Assembly: GCF_902158555.1 (NCBI RefSeq) | Contig: NZ_CABGGS010000005.1 | Location: forward strand, 124,001 to 188,000 | DNA: 64,000 nt | DNA from: Klebsiella spallanzanii | Lineage (GTDB): Bacteria; Pseudomonadota; Gammaproteobacteria; Enterobacterales; Enterobacteriaceae | Direction of reading: 5' to 3' | Translations under genes and position numbers: made by a program | Shown here: positions 53,685 to 62,601 of the stretch, in pieces | Position numbering within the stretch: the first letter of the stretch is position 1 | Layout of the letters: the number at the start of each line of letters is the position of its first letter | The notes under the pieces: generated by a model | Told to the model about the DNA's origin: nothing | Databases searched by the model: none | What the model saw: only the letters and a program-made list of their open reading frames with translations

Positions 53685-55643
53685 TTAGCATAGGCTGAAA
53701 TCGGCCTGCGCCTGCGCCAGCTTTTTCGCGGCCTCCTGCAAAGGCTCGCGCAGCGTCGACATCCGCCGTTCAGACTCCAGACTAAAACGCTGTAGCTCCA
53801 CCGCGCCGTTTGTTAATGCCGCTTCCAGCGCCACTCGTCGGGCGGCGAACTTCGCCTTCACCGCGTTGGTGTCGCTGAGCGGTACCGCTTCGGCCGCGTT
53901 GAAGACAAAGCGCCGTTCGCAGCTGGCCTTCCACTCCAGCACCGCCTGGGCCAGATGATTTCCAAAACCTTTAACTTTTATTAGTTTTCGTTTGCTGACA
54001 TCCGCCGCAGTTTTAATACCGGACGAACGCAGCGCCGCCTTGCGTGTAGGGCCGACGCCGTGGATCGACGCAGAGGCAATCAGGCATGTTGCGAGAAATT
54101 TATTCCGTTGGCGTTCCCGCGCCGTCTTTTGCAGATCGTCAAGCTCTGCCTTTTCCGCTGCCGGCAGACCATCAAGTTCTTCTTTGCGCTGCATCAGCGC
54201 CGCACGTTTGGCCATAAAACCTTCGGGCCCGCAAGAGTGCTGCGCCTGATTGACAAGCTGACGATACGCATTTTCGGCAAGATCCATCGCCGTACGGCGC
54301 TGCCGTACTTCCTCTTTGCGCATCAGCTCACCGATATGTTTTACCCCCCAGACCGCCAGAGCGCCGCCAATCAGCGACCAGAGCCATCCCTGCGACATAT
54401 AGAAAACTTTCATTGTCACAACCATTATCACGATGGCAATAAACGCCACCACGAATTGAGCGACGGTAACCGCTTTTTTCCCTGGGATATTCTGCGGTAG
54501 CGGGCGAGGCGTTACCTGATAATGTAAAGCGGAGGGAAGATTCAACGGCCGCGGCGGCGATGCTGCCGCAATCGCGCCCACCACCCTCGCCATCACAAAA
54601 TTCCCCGTCGGCGTTCTGACGGTAACATTCAGATCGATAAAATAGCTCACCCCCTGATTTTCCAGCTCGCACCAGGGGCAGCGGGTTAAATGATCGGGAA
54701 AAACATGCATTGCAGAGGCGGCGCATTTTCTTAATTGCTGGCGTACCTGATCCAGCGCACTCACCCACTGCTGCGCCGTCGGACGCCCTTTTTCAACCCC
54801 TTGTTCGGTGAACGCCAGATGAAACATAGAGGCCAGCGAATGGGGAAGTATCGATATGGGAATCGAGCGCGGAGGCGGCCGAAAGCCGCGCTGCTGATTA
54901 TCGCTGGCGTAAGCGTAACGAAAATGCGCAATATCCGATTCCAGCGCATTACCCGCCTCTTTTAACAACGGGATACCGGAATAAGGGTGCCGACCGCCAA
55001 ACAAAACATGGAAAATAAGCAGCGCAAGGCCGAAGTTATCGTGGTTTTGTGTACGGTTAAACCCGGAGAAGGAAGGTAATGATTGCAGCTCTGGCGGGGT
55101 AAAATGCGCCACGCCGACCTCACAAAGGTGCAGCGTGCCCCGTTCATCAATCTGGAACGAATCACTGTCTATCAGGACAACTTTGCTGTCTTTCCCCACC
55201 ATAAAGCTGTTCTGATTCACATCACCGACAATATGCCCGTGAGCGTGGACAGTTTCGAAAGAGGCGGCGATATTGCGAGCAACATACAGCAAAAAATCCC
55301 ATGCTGAATCAGGGTAATGCTGCCGCCGATGCGCGGGGCTATAGACCATATGGATCGGCTCTTTTCCTGTGACCTTAGGCATCAGGAAGCCCACCACCCT
55401 ACCTCCACGCCCGGCGTGCAGCGTTGTCTGCGGCCAGGCGATATAGCTAAAGAGCTGCTCGTCTGCTGTTGCCGCCATAAAGCTCAGCTTGGCCTGCTTC
55501 AGGTTGTCCGGCGGCGTGTGATAAATCTTGGCAACGCTGTCACGCCGTTCCGCCACCTCAAACACAGAGCCTTCGCCGCCCTTGCCTAACTCTCGCCCCA
55601 GCGTTACCGCATCGCCGGTAGATGTATATAAATGTCCTTTCAT
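53685..55643 (-). CDS. yegI: YegI-like protein kinase with membrane and helix-hairpin-helix domains
   Basis: 652 residues from the ATG at 55643, overlapping the phosphatase stop by ATGA. Kinase domain about 1-300: glycine loop LGKGGEGSV (19-27), ATP lysine K39, catalytic D141 and N145 in GDVNQNSF, metal aspartate D159 in IDSDSF. A CPWC pair follows (322-325), then two membrane helices (about 392-435), a coiled region and a helix-hairpin-helix DNA-binding-type domain (about 525-580, HGVGPTRKAALRSSGI, KVKGFGNHLAQAVLEW). E. coli YegI has the same plan. Substrates unknown. Third gene of the VWA-phosphatase-kinase operon. Confidence 0.9.
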   Translation of the reverse strand: MKGHLYTSTGDAVTLGRELGKGGEGSVFEVAERRDSVAKIYHTPPDNLKQAKLSFMAATADEQLFSYIAWPQTTLHAGRGGRVVGFLMPKVTGKEPIHMVYSPAHRRQHYPDSAWDFLLYVARNIAASFETVHAHGHIVGDVNQNSFMVGKDSKVVLIDSDSFQIDERGTLHLCEVGVAHFTPPELQSLPSFSGFNRTQNHDNFGLALLIFHVLFGGRHPYSGIPLLKEAGNALESDIAHFRYAYASDNQQRGFRPPPRSIPISILPHSLASMFHLAFTEQGVEKGRPTAQQWVSALDQVRQQLRKCAASAMHVFPDHLTRCPWCELENQGVSYFIDLNVTVRTPTGNFVMARVVGAIAAASPPRPLNLPSALHYQVTPRPLPQNIPGKKAVTVAQFVVAFIAIVIMVVTMKVFYMSQGWLWSLIGGALAVWGVKHIGELMRKEEVRQRRTAMDLAENAYRQLVNQAQHSCGPEGFMAKRAALMQRKEELDGLPAAEKAELDDLQKTARERQRNKFLATCLIASASIHGVGPTRKAALRSSGIKTAADVSKRKLIKVKGFGNHLAQAVLEWKASCERRFVFNAAEAVPLSDTNAVKAKFAARRVALEAALTNGAVELQRFSLESERRMSTLREPLQEAAKKLAQAQADFSLC

Positions 55644-56401
55644 GGCACCCACAACGCCAGCACCAGCGTTTTATCATCATCCGTGCGTTCATTAACCGAC
55701 GGGCTGCCCAAAAATTCGACCAACAGGTCCGGTAACATTGCCGCCTGCTGCGGTGAAACGCTGGCCATCACGTTGAAAAACGGCGTAAAAAACGGCTCAT
55801 GAGGAGTATTGTCCGTAAGATTAAGCGCCAGCCGCTGGATGCCGTCGGTAAACGCCGCCACCTTCAGCGCCCGCGCTGGCATGAAATGCGTCTCCAGGAC
55901 GTTCACTGCGTCTTCATCCGTCACAAACCAGGTCATATTGGCATACTCGCCGGTCATCGGTACCAGCGGAACCTCCAACCCTTCGCCGCAATCTACGGCT
56001 ACGCCGCCGTCGCCAATCTGCATAATAAGCGTCGCGTTTTCCATAGAGAGTACGCCTAAAAAGGTGCAGGCATAATCGCGCTCCGTCAGCGAGTGAGCGG
56101 CGGCCGCCGCCAGAATGCGTTCCTTTATGACCAGCACGATATCAACAGCTAACGCTTCATTAAGCGCAAACGCGCCCTGGCGGACTCTGTCAGCCAGCCA
56201 GGCCGATGCGGCTTCAACGGCCAGTTCCGCCCCTTCACCGCCCCGCTGCGCGCTGCCTGCGCCGTCGGAGACAAACAGTGAAAGCAGCGGCTGCCCATCG
56301 TTGAGCATATCAACCCTTGCCAGGCAGCGATCCTGGCAAGGGGTTTGGGTGCTGAGATGAGACGTACCGACCTCGGAACCATAAACCAGACGCCAGGTCA
56401 C
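55640..56401 (-). CDS. pphC: PphC-like PP2C-type protein phosphatase
   Basis: 253 residues from a GTG at 56401 that overlaps the VWA stop (GTGA); this start matches E. coli PphC (MSWRLVY...). Metal-binding aspartates are in VSDGAGS (D46), QIGDGG and RTDDDKT (D241-D243). PP2C enzymes remove phosphate from Ser/Thr with Mn2+ or Mg2+. It likely reverses the action of the kinase encoded downstream. Tight overlaps with both neighbours indicate a fixed protein ratio. Confidence 0.92.
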   Translation of the reverse strand: MTWRLVYGSEVGTSHLSTQTPCQDRCLARVDMLNDGQPLLSLFVSDGAGSAQRGGEGAELAVEAASAWLADRVRQGAFALNEALAVDIVLVIKERILAAAAAHSLTERDYACTFLGVLSMENATLIMQIGDGGVAVDCGEGLEVPLVPMTGEYANMTWFVTDEDAVNVLETHFMPARALKVAAFTDGIQRLALNLTDNTPHEPFFTPFFNVMASVSPQQAAMLPDLLVEFLGSPSVNERTDDDKTLVLALWVP

Positions 56402-57057
56402 ACTGACGCCCACCCTTTTGGTGATTCAAGCGCGACTTCAGTTCCCGGCGTGGAGCGGGAAACGGAACGCAGCGAGCTGGAAAGCCAGCTAAACAGTTCA
56501 CGGAACTGCAGTCCCTGCAACGACAGCGGCTGCCGTACACTAATTTTCGCCAGCGTGTTCATATCTGCGCTCTGTACGCCAATGGAGAAAAAGGCGAACT
56601 TTTTGGCAGCCTCGCCTTCACTCACCATGGCCGCCGCCGACTGCCAGCTATCCGTCGGCCCGCCGTCGGTGATCAGAAAGACCCACGGGCGGTAATATGA
56701 AATGCCGTTAGCGCGGTACTCGCGTTTACGCTCTTCAACCATATTGAGCGCCTGGGTGATAGCCGCTCCCATTGGCGTATCGCCCTGCGCATAGAGGATC
56801 GGCGGGAAAAAGCTTTCCGCGCTGGTGAAAGGTTGCTCCACTTTTACCGGACCAAACGTCACGATGCTTAAATCTACGCGTTTCATCGCCAGCGCATCTG
56901 AAAGCAGTTCATCGCGAAAGGTCATCAGACCGGCATTGAGTTCATTGATAGGGCGACCGATCATCGACCCTGAGACATCCAGCAGCAGTACGCAAGGGCA
57001 GCGTGGCTCTGGATTACTGGCAAAATCACTGGTACCAAAGGTAATTTGTTCGCTCAT
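56398..57057 (-). CDS. yegL: YegL/TerY-like von Willebrand factor A domain protein
   Basis: 219 residues from the ATG at 57057 ([12 protein letters not shown]), AAGGA upstream; identical in length to E. coli YegL. A single VWA domain with a complete MIDAS: DVSGS (27-31), T94 in GDTPMG and D131 in TDGG. VWA proteins of the TerY group act with a PP2C phosphatase and a kinase; the trio has been called the TerY-P triad and linked by comparative genomics to stress response and nucleic-acid processing. First gene of this operon. Confidence 0.92.
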   Translation of the reverse strand: MSEQITFGTSDFASNPEPRCPCVLLLDVSGSMIGRPINELNAGLMTFRDELLSDALAMKRVDLSIVTFGPVKVEQPFTSAESFFPPILYAQGDTPMGAAITQALNMVEERKREYRANGISYYRPWVFLITDGGPTDSWQSAAAMVSEGEAAKKFAFFSIGVQSADMNTLAKISVRQPLSLQGLQFRELFSWLSSSLRSVSRSTPGTEVALESPKGWASV

Positions 57058-57300
57058 GAGAATTCCTTTCTTTATTTGAGTGGTGTCATCACAACGAGGT
57101 GGATAATCCATCCCATCCCTAACGTTGGCAGAGGTGATAATAACCTGGGAAATTAAAAAAACAGTAAATAATAAATGGGTTAGCGCGGAGCAAGCGGACG
57201 AAGAATACCACCACAATTCATAAGGTGAATTGTGAGCCTCCACGCAATAACCGAATCCCGTCCCGGTGCGCCTCTTCGCATATTGATAGCGATCAAGAAT

Positions 57301-57326
57301 AATCATACCGTCTGGTCGGTATGATT
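57301..57326. promoter_or_regulatory. TetR operator, perfect palindrome
   Basis: Arms AATCATACCG and CGGTATGATT (10 bases each, no mismatch) around TCTGGT, ending six bases before the TetR ATG at 57333. The position would let the regulator block its own transcription or translation start. Confidence 0.8.
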
Positions 57327-57332
57327 CGGGCC

Positions 57333-57905
57333 ATGAACACAGAAGCCCAACATCGAAAAAAAGACCCGGTCCGTTTATACAAGCAGTTGCTGGAATCAGC
57401 GGCCACCATTGCCGGTCGGGACGGCATCGCCGCTCTCTCACTGAACGCCGTTGCGCGCGAGGCGGGTGTCAGCAAAGGCGGCTTACTGCACCATTTCCCG
57501 AACAAACAGGCGCTGATTTTTGCCCTCTTTGCCCGCCTGCTGGCGATTATGGAGGAGGCGATTTCTGAGCTGATGGCTGCAGATAATATCTCTTATGGCC
57601 GATTTACTCGTGCGTATCTGCACTACTTGTCAGCCCCGGAGCTGACGGACACCCAGGAGAGCCGCCAGTTAATGGTGCTGTCGCTGGCGATGCCGGATGA
57701 GCCGGTACTGCGAAAATGCTGGCGCGACTGGATGCTTGACCATCTGGCGAAGGGTGACGAACTGGACAATAGCCATACCGGCACGCTGGTGCGCTATGCG
57801 GCGGACGGCATCTGGCTATCGGAATTAACCGAGGGGCGCACGATGAGCGCCGGGCACCGGCAGTCGCTGGTCAGCGATCTGACGAAGATGACGCTTCCTG
57901 CGTGA
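57333..57905 (+). CDS. TetR-family transcriptional regulator
   Basis: 190 residues from the ATG at 57333; an ATG at 57321 lies inside the operator palindrome and is less likely. Helix-turn-helix at about residues 28-50 ([25 protein letters not shown]). The C-terminal ligand domain resembles TetR_C repressors of efflux pumps, but no pump gene is adjacent: to the left is the divergent VWA operon, to the right an ERIC element. It may control the VWA operon as well as itself. No clear Shine-Dalgarno is visible. Confidence 0.88.
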   Translation: MNTEAQHRKKDPVRLYKQLLESAATIAGRDGIAALSLNAVAREAGVSKGGLLHHFPNKQALIFALFARLLAIMEEAISELMAADNISYGRFTRAYLHYLSAPELTDTQESRQLMVLSLAMPDEPVLRKCWRDWMLDHLAKGDELDNSHTGTLVRYAADGIWLSELTEGRTMSAGHRQSLVSDLTKMTLPA

Positions 57906-57907
57906 AG

Positions 57908-58037
57908 CATATATACACTAAATAATTCGCGTTGCAGGAAGGCGGCAAGGGAGCGAATCCCTGGGAGCATAGATAACTATGTGACCAAGGTGAGCGAGCG
58001 TAGCCAACGCACCTGCAACGTGAAGTATGACGTGATA
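57908..58037. repeat. ERIC element
   Basis: About 130 bases with the core features of the enterobacterial repetitive intergenic consensus: GAGCGAATCCCTGGGAGC and a GTGACCAAGGTGAGCGAGCG half, forming a long imperfect palindrome between GTTGCAGGAAGGCGGC and GCACCTGCAACGTGAAG. It fills the gap between the TetR gene and the membrane regulator. Confidence 0.88.
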
Positions 58038-58050
58038 GATTGAGGCCACG

Positions 58051-58845
58051 ATGCGCTATAACATCCATGGCCGTCTTATTTACGATGCAACGGACGGCAC
58101 TCTAACAATACCGGGAAGCAATGAGGCGGACAGCCAGCTGTCAATTACCGCCAACGCGCTGCTGTGGTTTTTCCTGCGCCATACCGCCGTGGTTAGCCGT
58201 GATGAGGTGCTTAAAAAGGTCTGGGATGATAACGGGTTAACTTCGTCGAACAGCAATCTCAATCAGTATCTGAGCATGCTGCGCAAAACCTTCCGCCACT
58301 ACGATATCGATAATATTATTGTCACCGTGTCGCGCGGCCTGCTGCAACTCAACCCGGATCTCACCATTGAGATGCTTGATGCCAGCCCTGAGCCAGAGCC
58401 GACGCCAGCTCATGCATCGAGCGAAGCCGCTGCTCCGGAAGAACACAATCCCGCTCCCACCCGCCACGCGCGCGGTACCTGCTGGTATCTTGCCGGCGTC
58501 TGTCTGCTCACTATCTCCTTGCTGCTGGTGGTGTGCAGCTTTCTCGGCAGCAGCGAGTCGCGCCCCATCACCCTGACGCAAATGAGCCACAGCCAGTGTG
58601 AGCTGCTGGCCAGCGATGAGATGCTGCGCTCCGTTGCCGGAACCGCCTACGGTAAGAATTTTGACGCCGTACGCCAGCGTCTGAAGCTGGAGTGCAAACC
58701 CGGCGAACGCTTTGTCTTCTTCTATGGCGACCGGCTGGAAACCAACGGCCTGGGCCGGGTATTCCTCGCCCACTGCGCCATGCATGAAGATAACCCGTTC
58801 AGCTATTGCGATAACTATTTTTATTATTCATGGAAGCCGCAATGA
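58051..58845 (+). CDS. CadC-like membrane-anchored winged-helix regulator
   Basis: 264 residues: cytoplasmic OmpR-type winged helix (about 20-105; VWDDNGLTSSNSNLNQYLSMLRK), a Pro/Ala/Glu-rich linker, one membrane helix (about 144-165) and a periplasmic domain of about 95 residues with cysteines at HSQCELL, LECKPG, AHCAMH and YCDNYF. This is the layout of CadC/ToxR/MarT one-component sensors. It overlaps the FidL-like gene by four bases. Position upstream of the choline microcompartment operon makes it a candidate regulator, but that is unproven. Confidence 0.85.
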   Translation: MRYNIHGRLIYDATDGTLTIPGSNEADSQLSITANALLWFFLRHTAVVSRDEVLKKVWDDNGLTSSNSNLNQYLSMLRKTFRHYDIDNIIVTVSRGLLQLNPDLTIEMLDASPEPEPTPAHASSEAAAPEEHNPAPTRHARGTCWYLAGVCLLTISLLLVVCSFLGSSESRPITLTQMSHSQCELLASDEMLRSVAGTAYGKNFDAVRQRLKLECKPGERFVFFYGDRLETNGLGRVFLAHCAMHEDNPFSYCDNYFYYSWKPQ

Positions 58846-59360
58846 GACTCGCCCCTCGCCCCTTTTTCGCTCTTTCCAGCCTGGTGTTTATTGCCGCCGC
58901 CGGGTTCAGTGCCTGGAAGCTGCTGCCCGTCGAAAACGGCGGGATCATGAGCTGTTCGACAAAAGCGATTATGCGTTTTGAGAACATGGAGAAAGAGAAC
59001 GTTAACGGCAACATTCATTTTAATTTTGCCGCTAACGGGAAGGGGTCGATGGTGGTCGAAGGCTATACCGACTCCGCCGCCGGTTGGCTCTATCTCCAGC
59101 GTTACGTCAAATTCAGCTACACCAGCAAGCGCATCTCTACCACCGAGCGCCACTACCGCATCAGCAAGTGGGAATCCAGCGCCTCGTCCATCGATGAGTC
59201 TCCGGACGTTATCTTCGACTACTTTATGCGTGAGATGTCCGACAGCCACGACGGCCTGTTCCTCAACGCACAGAAGCTCAATGAGAAAGCGATTCTGCTC
59301 AGCTCCATTAACTCGCCGCTCTACGTCTGTACGCTGAAGTCCGGCAGTAAACTTGACTAA
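58842..59360 (+). CDS. FidL-like membrane protein
   Basis: 172 residues from the ATG at 58842 (ATGA overlap with the regulator stop). One N-terminal membrane helix (about 9-27) and a periplasmic domain beginning SCSTKAIMRFEN. FidL-like proteins accompany CadC/MarT-type regulators in Salmonella and E. coli (YqeJ with YqeI) and probably tune their activity in the periplasm, as ToxS does for ToxR. The specific function is unknown. Confidence 0.82.
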   Translation: MRLAPRPFFALSSLVFIAAAGFSAWKLLPVENGGIMSCSTKAIMRFENMEKENVNGNIHFNFAANGKGSMVVEGYTDSAAGWLYLQRYVKFSYTSKRISTTERHYRISKWESSASSIDESPDVIFDYFMREMSDSHDGLFLNAQKLNEKAILLSSINSPLYVCTLKSGSKLD

Positions 59361-59766
59361 GCTCACACCCTCTTTTCTTGCACCGCTTTTCACTTCGTAA
59401 AACCGCACTTTTTGCATTTAGCCTCACCGTCAAAATACGATCTTCCCCGCACTTCACGAAGGGTTAAATTACCCCTCTCCTGCAATAAATTAGCAACCTG
59501 TTAACATCTATCGGCTTCCGACTAAATGGTGAAAAAAACGCCATAACCGTCGCCACATCCTTCCCTCAACTACAGCATGAACAGATAAATCACAGCCTCA
59601 TCCAATCTAAATTGCAGAACAAAAAACTAAAAACACTCCGGTAGCAGATTTAAATTTCACTTCACCGCCTACTCCCTATAGTGAACCCCGAACGCCGCTT
59701 CCGCGTCCTGATGCCGTTACGCGGACGGTTTTCCCGAATCACAAAACCTGTTCTGGAGGAAAAACC
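59361..59766 (+). promoter_or_regulatory. Promoter and leader region of the choline microcompartment operon
   Basis: 406 AT-rich bases before the first shell gene. A -10-like TATAGT at 59677-59682 with a TTTCAC -35-like hexamer 16 bases earlier is the best promoter candidate, leaving a leader of about 80 bases. CTGGAGG is the ribosome-binding site. No clear CRP or FNR box was found, and no gene of note. Confidence 0.45.
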
Positions 59767-60045
59767 ATGGGTGATGCATTAGGGCTTATCGAAACCAAAG
59801 GTCTGGTGGCCTGCATTGAAGCAGCGGATGCAATGTGTAAAGCCGCCAACGTCGAGTTGATTAGCTATGAAAACATCGGCTCGGGGCTGGTCACCGTCAT
59901 GGTGAAGGGCGATGTCGGCGCGGTGAAAGCGGCGGTGGATTCCGGCGTGGAATCGGCGCAGCGCATCGGTGAAGTGGTGACCTCGCTGGTGATTGCTCGT
60001 CCGCATAACGACATCAACAAAATTGTCATTAAACACAAGGCCTGA
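59767..60045 (+). CDS. cmcA: BMC-domain hexameric shell protein 1 (choline microcompartment)
   Basis: 92 residues, one BMC domain. The sequence [20 protein letters not shown] and the central pore loop with GSGL are those of PduA/CmcA-type hexamers that tile the flat facets of the microcompartment. The shell keeps acetaldehyde from choline cleavage inside. It is the first of three tandem paralogs with high identity. Symbol assigned from gene order in the Klebsiella GRM2 cluster. Confidence 0.93.
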   Translation: MGDALGLIETKGLVACIEAADAMCKAANVELISYENIGSGLVTVMVKGDVGAVKAAVDSGVESAQRIGEVVTSLVIARPHNDINKIVIKHKA

Positions 60046-60062
60046 AGGCCAGGAGAACGCAA

Positions 60063-60347
60063 ATGGGTGATGCATTAGGTCTGATTGAAACCAAAGGTCT
60101 GGTGGCCTGTATCGAAGCAGCGGATGCGATGTGTAAAGCCGCCAACGTCGAACTGATTGGTTATGAAAACGTCGGCTCCGGCCTCGTCACCGCGATGGTG
60201 AAAGGCGACGTCGGTGCGGTGAAAGCGGCTGTCGATTCCGGCGTGGAATCCGCACAGCGCATCGGTGAAGTGGTGACCTCGCTGGTTATCGCCCGCCCGC
60301 ATAACGACATCAACAAAATCGTCTCACATTACAAAATCATGGATTAA
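60063..60347 (+). CDS. cmcB: BMC-domain hexameric shell protein 2
   Basis: 94 residues, one BMC domain, identical to shell protein 1 over most of its length, with I-to-V and S-to-G type changes around the pore ([16 protein letters not shown]) and a different C-terminal tail (IVSHYKIMD). Seventeen bases after shell protein 1, with AGGAGAA as the ribosome-binding site. Tail differences may tune shell contacts or cargo binding. Confidence 0.93.
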   Translation: MGDALGLIETKGLVACIEAADAMCKAANVELIGYENVGSGLVTAMVKGDVGAVKAAVDSGVESAQRIGEVVTSLVIARPHNDINKIVSHYKIMD

Positions 60348-60362
60348 CCGGAGAAAAACCTG

Positions 60363-60641
60363 ATGAAAGAAGCGCTAGGGCTTATCGAAACCAAAGGTCT
60401 GGTGGCCTGTATTGAAGCCGCAGATGCAATGTGCAAAGCCGCCAACGTCGAGCTGATTGGCTATGAAAACGTCGGCTCCGGCCTCGTCACCGCGATGGTG
60501 AAAGGCGACGTCGGTGCGGTAAATGCCGCCGTGGATTCCGGTGTGGAAGCGGCAAAACGCATTGGCGAAGTCGTCACTTCTCGCGTCATCGCGCGTCCGC
60601 ATAACGATATCGAAAAAATCGCGGCGCAGCACAAAGCATGA
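60363..60641 (+). CDS. cmcC: BMC-domain hexameric shell protein 3
   Basis: 92 residues, one BMC domain. The N-terminus is [12 protein letters not shown] and the C-terminal third differs most ([26 protein letters not shown], tail IAAQHKA), while the pore loop equals that of shell protein 2. Mixed hexamers of such paralogs are typical of choline compartments. It is separated by 53 bases from the aldehyde dehydrogenase gene. Confidence 0.93.
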   Translation: MKEALGLIETKGLVACIEAADAMCKAANVELIGYENVGSGLVTAMVKGDVGAVNAAVDSGVEAAKRIGEVVTSRVIARPHNDIEKIAAQHKA

Positions 60642-60694
60642 CCTGACAGGGCGCGCCCCGTCTCCACTCTTTTAGTCTGATGAAGGATAGACTC

Positions 60695-62302
60695 ATGATT
60701 GAACTGGATAACGATTTGCAGTCCCGACAGAACGCCCGGGAACTGGTGCGCAATGCCAAAAAGGCGCAGGCGATTCTGGCCACCTTTTCGCAGCAGCAAA
60801 TCGACGCCATCGTGAAGAACGTGGCCCAGGAAGCGGCGCATCATGCCGAAGCGCTGGCGAAAATGGCCGCGGAAGAAACCGGTTTTGGCAACTGGCAGGA
60901 CAAAGTGCTGAAGAACCGTTTCGCCTCGCTGCGCGTCTACGACGCCATCAAAGATATGAAGACCGTCGGCATCATTCATGACGATCAGGTACAAAAAGTG
61001 ATGGACGTGGGCGTGCCGCTAGGGGTGATTTGCGCGCTGGTGCCGTCCACCAACCCGACATCCACTGTTATCTACAAAACGCTGATTGCCCTGAAAGCCG
61101 GTAACGCGATTATCTTCTCCCCGCATCCGGGCGCGCGCCAGTGCAGCTGGAAAGCAATTGAAATTGTTAAACGCGCAGCCGAAGCGGCAGGCGCCCCGGC
61201 CGGTAGCGTTGACGCCATTAGCCAGTTGACCCTCGAGGCCACGTCAGAGCTGATGCACAGCAAAGACGTATCGCTGATTCTGGCGACCGGCGGTGAAGGC
61301 ATGGTACGCGCAGCTTACGCCTCCGGCACGCCGACCATCAGCGGTGGTCCGGGTAACGGCCCGGCGTTTATCGAACGCAGCGCCGATATTCACCATGCGG
61401 TGAAAGATATCATTACCAGCAAAACCTTCGATAACGGCGTCATCTGCGCCTCCGAGCAGTCAATTATCGTCGAACGCTGCATTTACGACGACGTTCACCG
61501 CGAGCTGGAAGCCCAGGGCGCGTACTTTATGAACGAAAGCGAAGCGGCAAAAATGGCGGCTCTGCTGCTACGTCCGAACGGCGCGATCAACCCGAAAACG
61601 GTTGGCAAAACTGCGCTGTATCTGAGCCAGATGGCCGGGTTCTGCGTTCCGGCCAGCACCCGCGTGCTGATTGCCGAACAGACCACGGTATCGCACTCCA
61701 ACCCCTATTCGCGGGAAAAACTGTGCCCGGTCCTCGGCCTGTACGTGGAAGAAGACTGGAAAGCGGCCTGTCACCGCGTGGTGGAGCTGCTGACCAACGA
61801 AGGTCTCGGCCACACGCTGGTGATCCACACCCGCAACCAGGACGTTATCCGCCAGTTCTGCCTCGAAAAACCGGTCAACCGCATTCTGATCAACACCCCG
61901 GCGGCGCTGGGCGGTATCGGCGCGACCACCAATATCACCCCGGCCCTGACTCTGGGCTGCGGCGCGGTGGGCGGCGGCTCCAGCTCCGACAACGTCGGAC
62001 CGATGAACCTGCTCAACATCCGCAAAGTGGGCTACGGCGTGCGCTCCATTGATGAACTGCGCGCCCCGAGCAGCCGCCCGGAACCGCAGCCCACCATCGT
62101 CAGTCCGGCGGATAACCCGAACCGCAGCATCTTTGACGACGATCGCTTTAACTCCCCGGCAGCTGTAGCGCCAGTGGCTCACGCCACCAGCAGCGAGGAT
62201 GACCGTTTTGCTACCGCAGCGACCGCTGGCGCAGAAAGCGAGATCAACGAGCAAAACGTGGAACGCGTCATCCGCCAGGTGCTGGAGCGCCTCGGTAAGT
62301 AA
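60695..62302 (+). CDS. cutF: Acylating acetaldehyde dehydrogenase of the choline microcompartment
   Basis: 535 residues from the ATG at 60695, seven bases after AAGGA. EutE/PduP-type CoA-acylating aldehyde dehydrogenase; nucleophile C251 in GVICASEQ, NAD site GGPGNGPAF. It turns acetaldehyde from CutC into acetyl-CoA. After the catalytic domain comes a flexible Pro/Ala/Ser-rich linker with two copies of a DDRF motif, then an amphipathic helix (INEQNVERVIRQVLERLGK) that should be the encapsulation peptide binding the shell. Confidence 0.93.
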   Translation: MIELDNDLQSRQNARELVRNAKKAQAILATFSQQQIDAIVKNVAQEAAHHAEALAKMAAEETGFGNWQDKVLKNRFASLRVYDAIKDMKTVGIIHDDQVQKVMDVGVPLGVICALVPSTNPTSTVIYKTLIALKAGNAIIFSPHPGARQCSWKAIEIVKRAAEAAGAPAGSVDAISQLTLEATSELMHSKDVSLILATGGEGMVRAAYASGTPTISGGPGNGPAFIERSADIHHAVKDIITSKTFDNGVICASEQSIIVERCIYDDVHRELEAQGAYFMNESEAAKMAALLLRPNGAINPKTVGKTALYLSQMAGFCVPASTRVLIAEQTTVSHSNPYSREKLCPVLGLYVEEDWKAACHRVVELLTNEGLGHTLVIHTRNQDVIRQFCLEKPVNRILINTPAALGGIGATTNITPALTLGCGAVGGGSSSDNVGPMNLLNIRKVGYGVRSIDELRAPSSRPEPQPTIVSPADNPNRSIFDDDRFNSPAAVAPVAHATSSEDDRFATAATAGAESEINEQNVERVIRQVLERLGK

Positions 62303-62328
62303 CACATTGATATAAGGCGATAAAGACA

Positions 62329-62586
62329 ATGATTCTCGCAAAGGTAGTTGGACATGTCGTCGCCACGCAGAAGTGCGATGAGCTACGGGGAAGCAACCTG
62401 CTGCTTATCACCAAATTAGATGATGACCAGCAGCCGATGAAAGACCAGACCTGGGTTGCCGTGGATAGCGTTGGTGCCGGTATGCATGACATCGTGCTGG
62501 CCGAAGAGTATCTGGCGCTCAACAAAGACCGCTACAAGGCCATGTCGGTGGTCGCCATTGTCGAGAACGTGTTTCGGGACGCTTAA
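62329..62586 (+). CDS. cmcD: BMC vertex protein (EutN/CcmL pentamer)
   Basis: 85 residues, EutN/CcmL fold: starts MILAKVVGHVVATQK, contains VAVDSVGAGMHDIVLAEE. Five copies close each vertex of the polyhedral shell. Only one vertex gene is present, as expected for a minimal GRM2 set. Between the aldehyde and alcohol dehydrogenase genes. Confidence 0.95.
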   Translation: MILAKVVGHVVATQKCDELRGSNLLLITKLDDDQQPMKDQTWVAVDSVGAGMHDIVLAEEYLALNKDRYKAMSVVAIVENVFRDA

Positions 62587-62601
62587 GGAGTCAATAACCC
62601 A

